Notes under the pieces: model-generated
What the model saw: the letters and a program-made list of their open reading frames with translations, nothing else
Database searches by the model: none
Told to the model about the DNA's origin: nothing
In this document: positions 46,751-55,756 of the stretch, piece by piece
How positions within the stretch are numbered: the first letter of the stretch is position 1
Layout: each line of letters begins with the position of its first letter
Assembly (NCBI RefSeq): GCF_900105025.1
Contig: NZ_LT629759.1
Coordinates: 1,178,001 to 1,242,000, forward strand
Origin: Parafannyhessea umbonata
Lineage (GTDB): Bacteria > Actinomycetota > Coriobacteriia > Coriobacteriales > Atopobiaceae
Direction: 5' to 3'
Length of the DNA: 64,000 nucleotides
Program-made: the position numbers and the translations under genes

Positions 46751-47305
46751 ATGGACTTTGGCGATCAGATACGCGGCCTTCGTCAGGGCGAGGGCCTCAC
46801 GCAGGAGCAGCTCGCGCAGCGGCTCATGGTCACGAGGCAGGCGGTCTCGAACTGGGAGCGCGGCAGCAACCTGCCGGACATCGAGACGCTCATACGCATC
46901 GCCACCACGTTCGACGTATCCCTCGACAGGCTCATCCTCGGAAGGGAAGGAAATGGCAGGATGGACGAGAAGATCAAGACGAACGAATCTCAGGACGCTC
47001 GGGACGCACACGGCGGCGCAGAAAGCGGCAAGCTTGCCGAGAAGCTGATCCGCGACGGGAGCGAGGGGCGCCGCGCGCGCACGAACATGGCGACCGTGGC
47101 CATAGGCTGCGCCCTCATGGTCATGGGAGCGCTCTGCATGTTTGTGAAGGCGAACTCCGTGGAGTACGTGGACGCGGCGGGCGTGCTGCACGAGAACTTC
47201 TTCCTCGTGCCCATGGCGTGGGCGTTCTTCCTGGCGGGACTTTTGACCGTGGTGGCGGCCGGCGTGTCGCGCCTGGCGCGCGCCTCGAGGGAGCGCCGCG
47301 GCTAG
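46751..47305 (+). CDS. XRE-family regulator with C-terminal membrane segment
   Basis: This 184-residue protein has an N-terminal Cro/C1 helix-turn-helix (FGDQIRGLRQGEGLTQEQLA, then VTRQAVSNWERGSNLPDIET) and, after a polar linker, two membrane spans (ATVAIGCALMVMGALCMFV and VPMAWAFFLAGLLTVVAAGV). Membrane-attached XRE regulators of this type occur widely in Firmicutes and Coriobacteria; target genes are unknown. GAGGAG precedes the ATG. It converges on yeiH with 7 bases between stops. Confidence 0.88.
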   Translation: MDFGDQIRGLRQGEGLTQEQLAQRLMVTRQAVSNWERGSNLPDIETLIRIATTFDVSLDRLILGREGNGRMDEKIKTNESQDARDAHGGAESGKLAEKLIRDGSEGRRARTNMATVAIGCALMVMGALCMFVKANSVEYVDAAGVLHENFFLVPMAWAFFLAGLLTVVAAGVSRLARASRERRG

Positions 47306-47312
47306 AGGCGAA

Positions 47313-48395
47313 CTACCAGATGCCCATGACGTGCTGCATGAGCAGGCTCGCGCCGGTGATGCCTGCCCAGCACACCGCACCCAGCAGGATCGGCTTGCCG
47401 CCGGAGCGCACGAGCTTGACGACGTTGCTGTTGAGGCCGATGGCGGCCATGGCCATCACGATGAGGAACTTGCTGAGCTCCTTCACCGGCTGGAACAGGC
47501 CCGAGGGGGCGCCGGCTGCAAGAGCGACCGTGGTGACGACGGACGCGATAACGAAGAAGAGTATGAACAGGGGAAACGCGCGCCTGAGGCTGAAGCTCTG
47601 CGCGCGGGGCGCGTTCTTCTCGCCCGCGGCGCCTTCCGCGGCAGCGGCGGAAGCGGGAGCCTTGGCGCGGCGCAGGGCGAGCGCCAGCGTGATGGGTATG
47701 ATGGCGAGGGTGCGCGTGAGCTTGACGGTCACGGCCTTGTCGAGCGTCTGGGAGCCCAGGTGCCACATGCTGTCCCACGTCGCCGCGGCCGCGGTGACCG
47801 AAGACGTGTCGTTTACAGCGGTGCCCGCGAAGATGCCAAAGGGCCCTCCGCTGGTGGTGCTGAAGCCAATGGCCTTGCCCAGCAGCGGAAAGAGGACCGC
47901 GGCCAGCACGTTGAAGAAGAAGATGACCGATATGGCCTGTGCAACCTCGTCGTCGTCCGCGCCAATCACGGGCGCCGTGGCCGCGATGGCCGACCCGCCG
48001 CAGATGGACGAGCCTACGCCCACGAGCGTGGAGATGTTGGACGGGATGCGCAGCACGCGATGGAGGCCCCACGCGATGGCGAGGGCCGTCGTGATGGTGC
48101 ACACGATGATCGGCAGCGACTGCGCGCCCGTCCTCACGACGACCGCCAGGTCCATGCCAAAGCCCAGCAGCACCACAGCCGCCTGGAGCACGTACTTGGA
48201 CGTCCACCTGATGCCCCGGTCCGCCGCACCCTTGCGAGTCCAGACGAGCGCGACGACCATGCCGGCGAGTATCGCGAAGACGGCGCCGCCCACGACGGGG
48301 ACCGCGCGGCCCGCCAGCCACGAAGGTATGGCGATGGCCAGGCAGGCCAGTATGCCGGGCAGGATGCCCCGGACGCTCTGCAGGTTCTTGTGCAT
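47313..48395 (-). CDS. yeiH: YeiH-family putative sulfate exporter
   Basis: This 360-residue membrane protein has about ten spans with the family signatures [28 protein letters not shown] and [21 protein letters not shown]0324/YeiH proteins are annotated as sulfate or taurine-sulfate exporters on limited evidence. GGAG precedes the ATG at 48395. The loop at residues ~240-265 carries a 10-mer copy (47616-47625) as GEKN. Divergent from a LysR regulator that probably controls it. Confidence 0.9.
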   Translation of the reverse strand: MHKNLQSVRGILPGILACLAIAIPSWLAGRAVPVVGGAVFAILAGMVVALVWTRKGAADRGIRWTSKYVLQAAVVLLGFGMDLAVVVRTGAQSLPIIVCTITTALAIAWGLHRVLRIPSNISTLVGVGSSICGGSAIAATAPVIGADDDEVAQAISVIFFFNVLAAVLFPLLGKAIGFSTTSGGPFGIFAGTAVNDTSSVTAAAATWDSMWHLGSQTLDKAVTVKLTRTLAIIPITLALALRRAKAPASAAAAEGAAGEKNAPRAQSFSLRRAFPLFILFFVIASVVTTVALAAGAPSGLFQPVKELSKFLIVMAMAAIGLNSNVVKLVRSGGKPILLGAVCWAGITGASLLMQHVMGIW

Positions 48396-48495
48396 GTGAC
48401 TCCTTGCGTAGATTGCGTGTCGCCGCGGGGCGACCGGACGCGAGGATTCTACGCGAGGCATGACTGAACGTAAACTTATATATGATGATGTATCG

Positions 48496-48510
48496 ATAAC
48501 GTTGCGTTAT
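48496..48510. promoter_or_regulatory. LysR-type operator ATAACGTTGCGTTAT
   Basis: ATAACG-TTG-CGTTAT is a perfect inverted repeat that fits the T-N11-A LysR box. It lies between the divergent yeiH and LysR genes, 25 bases before the LysR start, next to an AT-rich stretch (48470-48495) likely to hold promoters. Confidence 0.6.
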
Positions 48511-48534
48511 GGTCATGGCGGATAGGAGAAGGAC

Positions 48535-49443
48535 GTGCTTGACTTTAGGGTGAGGACCTTCCTGACCGCATGCGACACCCTTAACTTCACGAAGGCCGCA
48601 AAGGAGCTCTGCATAACCCAGCCGGCCGTGTCGCAGCACATCCGCTACCTGGAGCAGGAGTACGGGGCACCGCTCTTTGTGCACGAGGGGAAGGCGACGC
48701 GCCTGACCGATGCCGGGGCCCAGCTGCGCGACGCCATGCGGCAGATGGCGACGGACGAGGCCCGCCTGCGCGATCGGCTCGCGCGCGGAACGGATGCGCC
48801 CAGGCGCGTGTCGTTTGGCGTGACCATGACCGTGGGCGAGTACGCAGTCGCGACTCCCCTGGCCGCGTACCTGCACCGCCATCCCCAAAGGAACGTAAGC
48901 GTGACGCTGGGGAACACCCAGGCGCTGCTCGAGCGCCTCGACGCCGGCGACATAGACTTCGCGCTGGTAGAGGGAAACTTCGACCGGAGCGGGCGCGGCA
49001 CGCTGCCGTACTCCACGGAGGACTTCGTGGCGGCGTGCGCGGAGGGCCACGAGTTTGCGCGCGAGCCGCGCACCCTGTCAGACCTGCTTACGGAGCGCCT
49101 TGTGGTGCGCGAGCGCGGGTCTGGCACGCGCGCGATACTGGAGCAGAGCCTTGCCCTGCGCAACCTTCGCGTGGAGGACTTTGCGCGCCGCGTGCAGGTG
49201 GGCAGCATGCACGGCATCATCCAGCTGCTGCGCTGCGACTGCGGCGTGTCGTTCCTGTACAGAACGGCGGTCGAGAAGGACGTGCGACGCGGCTCGCTGC
49301 GCCTGATAGACCTGGAGGGGTTTCCGCTGCGGCACGACTTCGCGTTTGTCTGGAACGCCGGCAGCGTCTTCGCGGACGATGTGGCGCGCACGTGTGCGGA
49401 GCTGTGCGAGCTGGGGCGCCGCGGGAGCCAGCGGGGACGCTAG
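48535..49443 (+). CDS. LysR-family regulator (YeiE/CysL-like position)
   Basis: This 302-residue protein starts with GTG (GGAG at 5 bases). Its winged helix reads FRVRTFLTACDTLNFTKAAK and CITQPAVSQHIRYLEQEYGA; the effector domain begins near residue 90. Divergence from yeiH and the operator between them match the YeiE/CysL-yeiH arrangement seen elsewhere, suggesting control by sulfur compounds. That is inferred from synteny. Confidence 0.9.
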   Translation: MLDFRVRTFLTACDTLNFTKAAKELCITQPAVSQHIRYLEQEYGAPLFVHEGKATRLTDAGAQLRDAMRQMATDEARLRDRLARGTDAPRRVSFGVTMTVGEYAVATPLAAYLHRHPQRNVSVTLGNTQALLERLDAGDIDFALVEGNFDRSGRGTLPYSTEDFVAACAEGHEFAREPRTLSDLLTERLVVRERGSGTRAILEQSLALRNLRVEDFARRVQVGSMHGIIQLLRCDCGVSFLYRTAVEKDVRRGSLRLIDLEGFPLRHDFAFVWNAGSVFADDVARTCAELCELGRRGSQRGR

Positions 49444-49466
49444 GCTCCGCGCGGCGCCGGCAAGCG

Positions 49467-49784
49467 CTACAGCTGCGCGTCGATATGCTGCGCGAGCATC
49501 TCCTTCGGCATGCCGCCCATCAGCTGGTCCACGACCTTGCCGTCCTTGATGATGAAGAAGCTGGGGATGCTCATCACGTTAAAGGCGGACGCAAGCTCGG
49601 GCTGCTCGTCGGAGTTGACCTTTCCCACCTTGACGCGGCCGTCGTACTCGCCTGCGAGCTGCTCCACCACCGGCATCATCGCGCGGCAGGGGCCGCACCA
49701 GTCCGCATAGAAGTCCACCAGCACGGGGACGTCGCTCTTCAGCACCTCGGACTCGAAGTTCTCCTTCGTGAACCTGTACTCCAT
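49467..49784 (-). CDS. trxA: Thioredoxin
   Basis: This 105-residue protein has the WCGPC active site in VLVDFYADWCGPCRAMMPVV and the cis-Pro region MSIPSFFIIKDGK. It reduces protein disulfides in the cytoplasm. GAGGAG lies 5 bases before the ATG. It is divergent from an HxlR regulator with 113 bases between starts, so redox control of this gene by that regulator is likely. Confidence 0.95.
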   Translation of the reverse strand: MEYRFTKENFESEVLKSDVPVLVDFYADWCGPCRAMMPVVEQLAGEYDGRVKVGKVNSDEQPELASAFNVMSIPSFFIIKDGKVVDQLMGGMPKEMLAQHIDAQL

Positions 49785-49834
49785 GGTAGCTCCTCTCTTT
49801 GTGGCGCCTTGCGCCTTGGTCGTTGAGACCACTG

Positions 49835-49883
49835 TACGTGGTATATTCTCCTGAGCAAGTACGCAGTTTGGATATACGTGGTA
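49835..49883. promoter_or_regulatory. Direct repeats TACGTGGTA, candidate HxlR operator
   Basis: TACGTGGTA occurs at 49835-49843 and 49875-49883, exactly 40 bp apart (about four helical turns), between the divergent thioredoxin and HxlR starts. Dimeric regulators often use such spacing. Confidence 0.5.
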
Positions 49884-49897
49884 AGGAAAGACTGACC

Positions 49898-50293
49898 ATG
49901 GCAGCTACCAGCAAGAACGTGGACCGCACCACCGCGGACGCAGCTGTGAAGAACTTGTCGCCCTGCGCCGCGAGCGCCGACCCCAGCGTCACGGGGTCTG
50001 GCTGCGCGCTGCGCCGCGTGCTCGACGCGGTGGGAGGCAAGTGGAAGATCCTGCTGATCGTGGCGCTCTCGCAGGCGAACGAGCTGCGCTACGGCGAGCT
50101 GCGCCGCCTGGTGTTCGGCATCACCAACACCATGCTGGCAAGCTCGCTCAAGGAGCTCGAGGCGGACGGCCTGGTGCGGCGCACGCAGTACGCCGAGATG
50201 CCGGTCCGCGTGGAGTACAGCCTGACGCCGCAGGCGCGCGAGCTGGTGCCCATACTCATGCAACTGAAGGACTGGGGCGAGAAGAACCTGTAG
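49898..50293 (+). CDS. HxlR-family transcriptional regulator
   Basis: This 131-residue protein has the HxlR winged helix (GGKWKILLIVALSQANELRYGELRR, then MLASSLKELEADGLVRRTQY and VEYSLTPQARELVPIL). Two Cys near the N-terminus (residues 23 and 36) could sense thiol oxidation, as in YodB-type members. AAGGAAAG precedes the ATG. It ends with a 10-mer copy (50275-50284) read as WGEKNL. Confidence 0.9.
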   Translation: MAATSKNVDRTTADAAVKNLSPCAASADPSVTGSGCALRRVLDAVGGKWKILLIVALSQANELRYGELRRLVFGITNTMLASSLKELEADGLVRRTQYAEMPVRVEYSLTPQARELVPILMQLKDWGEKNL

Positions 50294-50365
50294 CCACGGC
50301 GGAAGGCAGGTGCCAGACCAAGCCGGCGGCCGACGGCGCGCGAGGCGCGGCGGCCGACGCAGACG

Positions 50366-51616
50366 TCAGCGCGGGCCAGCCCCGGCCCTGCTCCCCCGCA
50401 TGCGCGGCAGCAGAAGCGCAAGCGCCACGGCGGTGCCTGCGGCCACAAGCATGCCACCGACCACGCCGACGGACGCGACGCCCAGCCGAGCCGCGGCAAC
50501 GCCGCCAAGCGCCGTGCCGCCACCTATGCCCAGGTTGTACAGGCCAGAGTAAATGGCCATGGCCACCGTGGCCTCCTCCGGGCGCACAAAGTCTATGAGC
50601 ACCGCCTGGAACGCGATGCCGTAGCCCATCTGGCACGCGCCCCACCCCACGAGCGCCGCGACCATGCTTGCCGGCGACGCCGCCGCAGGCAGCAGCAACA
50701 GAAGCGCGGCGGACTCGCCCAGGAGGCTCGCAGCCAGAAAGACGCGGCGGTTGCCGTCATACAGGCGCGAGAAGAGCACGCTTCCCAGCAGGCCCGCGCA
50801 GCCAAACGCAGAAAGCGCCAGCGTGACGCCGCGCGCGGGAAGGCCAGCTACGCGCAGCAGGAACGGCTCCACGTAGCTGTACGCCGCAAACTGTCCCGCC
50901 GCCAGGAAGACCACCACCACGTACAGAGTCACGAGCGACCGGTTGCGAAAGAGCCCCGGCAGCTGCCACAGCCTAAAGCGCTCCCCCGGCCCCATGGACG
51001 GAAAGACCACCGCAAGGTAGGCCAGCGTGGCGACGGACGCCACACCCATGGCGGCAAACGTCATGCGCCAGCCCAGGGCAAGGCCGATGGCGCGCCCCAG
51101 CGGCATGCCCACGATCTGCGCGACGGAGCTCCCCGTGGCCACGAGCCCGATGGCCGCAGACGACGCGCGCGGGTCCACCACGCGCGCGGCCACCACCATC
51201 ACCACGGCCCAGAACACGCTGTGCGCGGCCGCCACCACCAGGCGCGCCGCCACCAGCAGCCAGAACGTGGGCGCCACGGCGCACAGGAACTGCCCGGTCG
51301 CAAACAGCGCCAGAAGCCCCAGCATGAGCCGCCTGAACCCCACGCGGGAAGCCAGCACCATGAGCGGCAGCGACATGAGCATGACGCCCCAGGCGTAGAC
51401 CGATATCATGACAGCGGCACCCTCCTCCGCAAGCGAGAAGGACGCGCCAATGTCCGTGAGGAGCCCGATCGGAACGAACTCCGACGTGTTGAACACGAAC
51501 GCCGCGACCGCGAGTCCCGCGAGCGCCAGCCACTGCCTGGGCCGGATGAGCCCGTCCTTCTCGCCCGCGGCGCGCCCTGCCTTGCCACGCGCGCCGCCCC
51601 TGTCAGATGCCGCCAT
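50366..51616 (-). CDS. MFS exporter (sugar efflux/SotB-like)
   Basis: This 416-residue protein has twelve hydrophobic spans. FNTSEFVPIGLLTDIGASFSLAEEGAAVMI and GMPLGRAIGLALGWRMTF resemble the DHA1-type SotB/YdeA branch that exports sugars or arabinose. The hydrophilic N-terminus contains a 10-mer copy (51557-51566) as AGEKDGL. AGGGGAG precedes the ATG at 51616. Confidence 0.88.
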   Translation of the reverse strand: MAASDRGGARGKAGRAAGEKDGLIRPRQWLALAGLAVAAFVFNTSEFVPIGLLTDIGASFSLAEEGAAVMISVYAWGVMLMSLPLMVLASRVGFRRLMLGLLALFATGQFLCAVAPTFWLLVAARLVVAAAHSVFWAVVMVVAARVVDPRASSAAIGLVATGSSVAQIVGMPLGRAIGLALGWRMTFAAMGVASVATLAYLAVVFPSMGPGERFRLWQLPGLFRNRSLVTLYVVVVFLAAGQFAAYSYVEPFLLRVAGLPARGVTLALSAFGCAGLLGSVLFSRLYDGNRRVFLAASLLGESAALLLLLPAAASPASMVAALVGWGACQMGYGIAFQAVLIDFVRPEEATVAMAIYSGLYNLGIGGGTALGGVAAARLGVASVGVVGGMLVAAGTAVALALLLPRMRGSRAGAGPR

Positions 51617-51861
51617 CGCACTCCCCTCGCCTTCCGTAACGGAACGTCCAGTCTAGCCGTTCGGGACGATGCGCGATGACGGGACGACGCCATGCGCGGC
51701 CCTCACATTTGGCACGATAGACATCGCATTTTTGACACCGCAACTACCAGCGAAAACGACCATTCACCGACGACGCTGACCGTTTTGGGAACGCTCGGCG
51801 GGCCGTTGGGTAAGAGATGAGCACTGTTGCCAACGCGGCCATGCCGCAGGAAGGAACCCGC

Positions 51862-52806
51862 ATGGACATCAAGAAGGTAACCGTCGCCGGCGGCGGCGTG
51901 CTGGGAAGCCAGATCGCGTTCCAGAGCGCGTACAGCGGATACGACGTCACCATTTGGCTGCGCACAGAGGCCTCCATCGGCCGCTGCCAGCCAAAGCTCG
52001 ACTACCTGCACGCAACGTACCTCAAGACGCTCGACGCCATGAAGGAGAGCCCGGCCGCCTACGCATACGGCCTCATGCCACGCGAGGACGTGACCCCGCA
52101 GAGCTGCGAGGACGCGAAGGCCAAGGTCGAGGCGGCCTACAAGGGCATCAGGCTCACCACGGACTGGGACGAGGCCTTTGGCGACGCGGACCTCGTGATC
52201 GAGGCCGTGGCGGAGAGCGTGGAGCAGAAGGAGGCGTTCTACACCGAGCTCGCGAAGCACCTGCCCGAGCGCACCATCATCGACACCAACTCCTCCACGC
52301 TGCTGCCCTCGCAGTTTGCCGAGGCCACGGGCCGTCCGGAGAAGTTCCTGGCGCTCCACTTCGCAAACGAGATCTGGTCGCACCCCACGGCGGAGGTCAT
52401 GCGCCACGCCGGCACCGGCGACGAGGCGTTCGAGGCCACGATCGCGTTTGCCGCGTCCATCCGCATGATCCCGCTGCGCGTGAACAAGGAGCAGCCGGGC
52501 TACCTGCTGAACTCCATGCTCGTGCCGTTCCTGAACTCCGCCGAGGCCCTGTGGGCCAACGAGGTCGCGACGCCGGAGGACATCGACCGCGCCTGGACGC
52601 TGGGCACGGGTGCCCCCGCCGGCCCGTTCCGCATCCTGGACATCGTGGGCCTCACCACGGCGTACAACATCGGCATCATGGACCCGCGCTCGAAGGACCC
52701 CAACACCGTCCAGGGCAAGATCACGGCAAAGCTGAAGGAGAAGATCGACCGCGGCGAGCTGGGGCTCAACGCGGGCAAGGGATTCTACGAGTACCCGAAG
52801 CAGTAG
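51862..52806 (+). CDS. 3-hydroxyacyl-CoA dehydrogenase
   Basis: This 314-residue enzyme has the NAD-binding motif KVTVAGGGVLGSQIAFQSAY, the catalytic region NSSTLLPSQFAEATGRPEKF-like block with LHFANEIW, and a C-terminal domain with NKEQPGYLLNSMLVPFLNSA. It oxidises or reduces 3-hydroxyacyl-CoA; the classical His in 'HFFNP' is kept as HFANE. No thiolase or enoyl-CoA hydratase gene is near, so the pathway is unclear. GGAAGG precedes the ATG at 51862. Confidence 0.88.
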   Translation: MDIKKVTVAGGGVLGSQIAFQSAYSGYDVTIWLRTEASIGRCQPKLDYLHATYLKTLDAMKESPAAYAYGLMPREDVTPQSCEDAKAKVEAAYKGIRLTTDWDEAFGDADLVIEAVAESVEQKEAFYTELAKHLPERTIIDTNSSTLLPSQFAEATGRPEKFLALHFANEIWSHPTAEVMRHAGTGDEAFEATIAFAASIRMIPLRVNKEQPGYLLNSMLVPFLNSAEALWANEVATPEDIDRAWTLGTGAPAGPFRILDIVGLTTAYNIGIMDPRSKDPNTVQGKITAKLKEKIDRGELGLNAGKGFYEYPKQ

Positions 52807-52850
52807 CCTGAGCGAGGCGGCTTCCCAAGCCGTGCCATGCCTGTACAAGG

Positions 52851-52892
52851 GGGCGCCCCGGACTGGATGCGAACGTTCCGGCCGGGGCGCCC
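52851..52892 (+). terminator. Terminator of the dehydrogenase gene
   Basis: GGGCGCCCCGG (52851-52861) and CCGGGGCGCCC (52882-52892) form a perfect 11-bp stem around a 20-nt loop, followed by TGCTCTTCTCGCC, which includes a one-mismatch 10-mer (52897-52906). The rest of the gap to 53086 is AT-richer and must hold the nrd promoter; I see no clear NrdR box. Confidence 0.6.
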
Positions 52893-53085
52893 TGCTCTTC
52901 TCGCCTTCTTCGCAAGCGCCATCACGCGTCTCACAAACACAACATGCGGTATGTAGATGGCTTCACGCCTCTACTTGTGCCAGCTTTATTGCTACTTGTT
53001 TGGTAGCATTTAATGAGGGGCGACGCCCCATGATGCAGACGAGACGACGCGCCGGCATGGCGCGCTGACAGATGGGAACACGACT

Positions 53086-55677
53086 GTGGTAACGAAGCGA
53101 GACGGAAGGGTCGAGCCCTACGACAGGCGCAAGATCGGCGACGCCATGCAAAAGGCGCTCGCGGAGGTGGGCGACGGCGCGGCGGAGGACGCCGGCGCGC
53201 TCGAGGCGCTGCTTGTGGCGGTGGAGGCGCGCCTGGGCTCCAACGACGCGCAGGACGTGGAGTCCATACAGGACCTGGTGGAGCGCACCCTGATGGAGAG
53301 AGGCCACTACGACGCCGCGAAGGCGTACATACTGTACCGCCACCGACGCTCGGAGCTCAGGGCCGCGCGGCACGCCATCTGCGAGCTCGCGTTTCCCCGC
53401 GCCCAGGACGCGGCTGCGGGCGAGGGCGGCGCGTCCTTCTCGCCCGACGGGACCGAGGGCATGTCGCGCGCGCTCGACGCCGTGCTGGACGGGGTCTCGC
53501 GGGAGTTCGACCCCGCGACCTATCCCCTCTCCGCGCTCGCGTCGAAGTTCGCCGGCTTCGCGAAGTCGTCCATGGGCGCGGACGAGCGGGCGGACGCCCT
53601 GGTGCGGGCCGCCGTCGAGCTCACGAGCGCCGAGGCTCCGGAGTGGTCGCACATAGCGGGCAGGCTTCTGGCACTTGTGGCGGCGTGGCGACTTCGCCGG
53701 CAGGAGCGCGCCCGCGGCATCGACGGCCTGTACGAGAAGCTCCGCTACCTCACGGACCAGGGGCTGTACGGGTCGTACATGCTGGAGGGCTACACGCGCG
53801 GCGAGATTGAGCTCGCGGCAACGTGGATCGACGACGGACGAGACGACCTTCTGGACTACCCCGGCCTCGACCTGCTGCTGAAGCGCTACGTCGTGTGCAG
53901 CCACGACCACGTGCCGCTGGAGTCCCCGCAGGAGATGTTCATGGGCATCGCGCTGCACCTGGCGCTCCGCGAGAAGGCGGACGTCCGCATGGGGTGGGTC
54001 CGGCGCTTCTATGACATGCTGAGCCGTCTTGAGGTCACCATGGCAACGCCGACCCTCTCCAACGCGCGCAAGCCCCACCACCAGCTTTCCAGCTGCTTCA
54101 TCGACACCGTGCCCGACAGCCTTGAGGGCATCTACCGCAGCGTGGACAACTTTGCCCAGGTGTCCAAGTACGGCGGCGGCATGGGCATGTACCTTGGCAA
54201 GGTGCGCGCCAAGGGCGGCAGCATCCGCGGCTTTAGGGGCGCGGCCGGCGGCGTCGTGCGCTGGATACGCGTGATAAACGACACGGCCGTCGCCGTGGAC
54301 CAGCTGGGCGTGCGCGCGGGCGCCGTCGCGGTGTACCTGGACGCGTGGCACCGCGACCTGCCCGAGTTCCTGCAGCTGCGCACCAACAACGGCGACGACC
54401 GCATGAAGGCGCACGACGTGTTTCCCGCGGTGTGCTACCCGGACCTCTTCTGGCGCATGGCGCAGGAGGACCTTGACCAGCCGTGGCACCTCATGTGCCC
54501 GCACGACATCCTGGTGGCGCGCGGATATGCGCTGGAGGACTACTTTGGAGATGAGTGGGAGCGCCGCTACCTGGAGTGCGTGGCCGACCCGCGCATACCC
54601 AAGCGCACCGTCACGGTAAAGGACATCGTGCGCCTGGTGCTGCGCAGCGCCGTCGAGACGGGCACGCCGTTCGCGTTCATGCGCGACGCCGTGAACCGCG
54701 CGAACCCCAACCCGCACGCCGGCATGATCTACTGCTCCAACCTCTGCACCGAGATCGCCCAGAACACGAGCGAGATCCAGAGCGTGAGCCAGGAGGTCGT
54801 GACGGAAGGCGGCGACACCGTGATCGTCACGACCACGCGCCCCGGCGACTTCGTGGTGTGCAACCTCGCGAGCCTCTCGCTCGGGCGGCTTCCGGTGGAG
54901 GACGACGCGTACCTGGCGCGCACCGTGCGGACGGCCGTGCGCGCGCTCGACAACGTGATCGACCTCAACTTCTACGCGCTGCCGTACGCGAAGGTCACGA
55001 ACCGCCGCTACCGCTCCATCGGCCTTGGCGTATCCGGCTACCACCACATGCTCGCGAAGCGCGGCATCGGCTGGGAGACGCAGGCGCACCTCGACTTTGC
55101 GGACGACGTGTTCGAGCGCATAAACCGCCATGCCATCGAGGCGTCGTGCGAGCTCGCGCGCGAGCGTGGCGCATACGAGAAGTTCGAGGGCTCGGACTGG
55201 CAGACGGGTGCCTACTTCGGCAAGCGCGGCTACACGTCCCCGGCGTGGCGCGAGCTCGCCGCGCGCGTGGCAAAGCACGGCCTGCGCAACGCCTACCTCC
55301 TCGCCATCGCCCCCACGAGCTCCACCTCCATCATCGCGGGCACCACGGCCGGCCTCGACCCCGTTATGCGCAAGTTCTTCCTGGAAGAGAAGAAGGGCGC
55401 CATGCTACCGCGCGTCGCGCCGGAGCTCTCGCCCGCGACGTGGTGGTACTACAAGCCCGCGCACTACATCGACCAGACGTGGAGCATGCGCGCGGCCGGC
55501 GTGCGCCAGCGCCACATAGACCAGGCCCAGTCCGTGAACCTCTACATCACGAACGAGTACACCATGCGCCAGGTGCTGGGCCTCTACCTCGAGGCATGGC
55601 GCGACGGCGTGAAGACCATCTACTACGTCCGCAGCAAGTCGCTCGAGGTGGACGAGTGCGAGAGCTGCTCAAGCTAG
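53086..55677 (+). CDS. nrdA: Class Ia ribonucleoside-diphosphate reductase, alpha subunit
   Basis: This 863-residue enzyme reduces ribonucleoside diphosphates to the deoxy forms. The N-terminal ATP-cone (VTKRDGRVEPYDRRKIGDAM) sets overall activity. The active site shows NARKPHHQLSSCFID (redox Cys), IYCSNLCTEIAQNTS (NLC-E radical site) and the C-terminal CESCSS. The gene starts with GTG after GGGA. A 10-mer copy (53436-53445), read as SFSPDG, sits in a linker between ATP-cone and catalytic domain. Confidence 0.96.
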   Translation: MVTKRDGRVEPYDRRKIGDAMQKALAEVGDGAAEDAGALEALLVAVEARLGSNDAQDVESIQDLVERTLMERGHYDAAKAYILYRHRRSELRAARHAICELAFPRAQDAAAGEGGASFSPDGTEGMSRALDAVLDGVSREFDPATYPLSALASKFAGFAKSSMGADERADALVRAAVELTSAEAPEWSHIAGRLLALVAAWRLRRQERARGIDGLYEKLRYLTDQGLYGSYMLEGYTRGEIELAATWIDDGRDDLLDYPGLDLLLKRYVVCSHDHVPLESPQEMFMGIALHLALREKADVRMGWVRRFYDMLSRLEVTMATPTLSNARKPHHQLSSCFIDTVPDSLEGIYRSVDNFAQVSKYGGGMGMYLGKVRAKGGSIRGFRGAAGGVVRWIRVINDTAVAVDQLGVRAGAVAVYLDAWHRDLPEFLQLRTNNGDDRMKAHDVFPAVCYPDLFWRMAQEDLDQPWHLMCPHDILVARGYALEDYFGDEWERRYLECVADPRIPKRTVTVKDIVRLVLRSAVETGTPFAFMRDAVNRANPNPHAGMIYCSNLCTEIAQNTSEIQSVSQEVVTEGGDTVIVTTTRPGDFVVCNLASLSLGRLPVEDDAYLARTVRTAVRALDNVIDLNFYALPYAKVTNRRYRSIGLGVSGYHHMLAKRGIGWETQAHLDFADDVFERINRHAIEASCELARERGAYEKFEGSDWQTGAYFGKRGYTSPAWRELAARVAKHGLRNAYLLAIAPTSSTSIIAGTTAGLDPVMRKFFLEEKKGAMLPRVAPELSPATWWYYKPAHYIDQTWSMRAAGVRQRHIDQAQSVNLYITNEYTMRQVLGLYLEAWRDGVKTIYYVRSKSLEVDECESCSS

Positions 55678-55756
55678 CGGGCAAGGGCAGCCGGCACGCC
55701 CTCTCCCGCCGGCACGCAGCGCGACGACAGGCACGACCACACACGAAGGGAATACC

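Noticed and set aside
52937-52980. NrdR boxes before nrdA
   Set aside because: Only half-matches (ACACAACAT and ACTTGTG) are seen and neither completes the palindrome.
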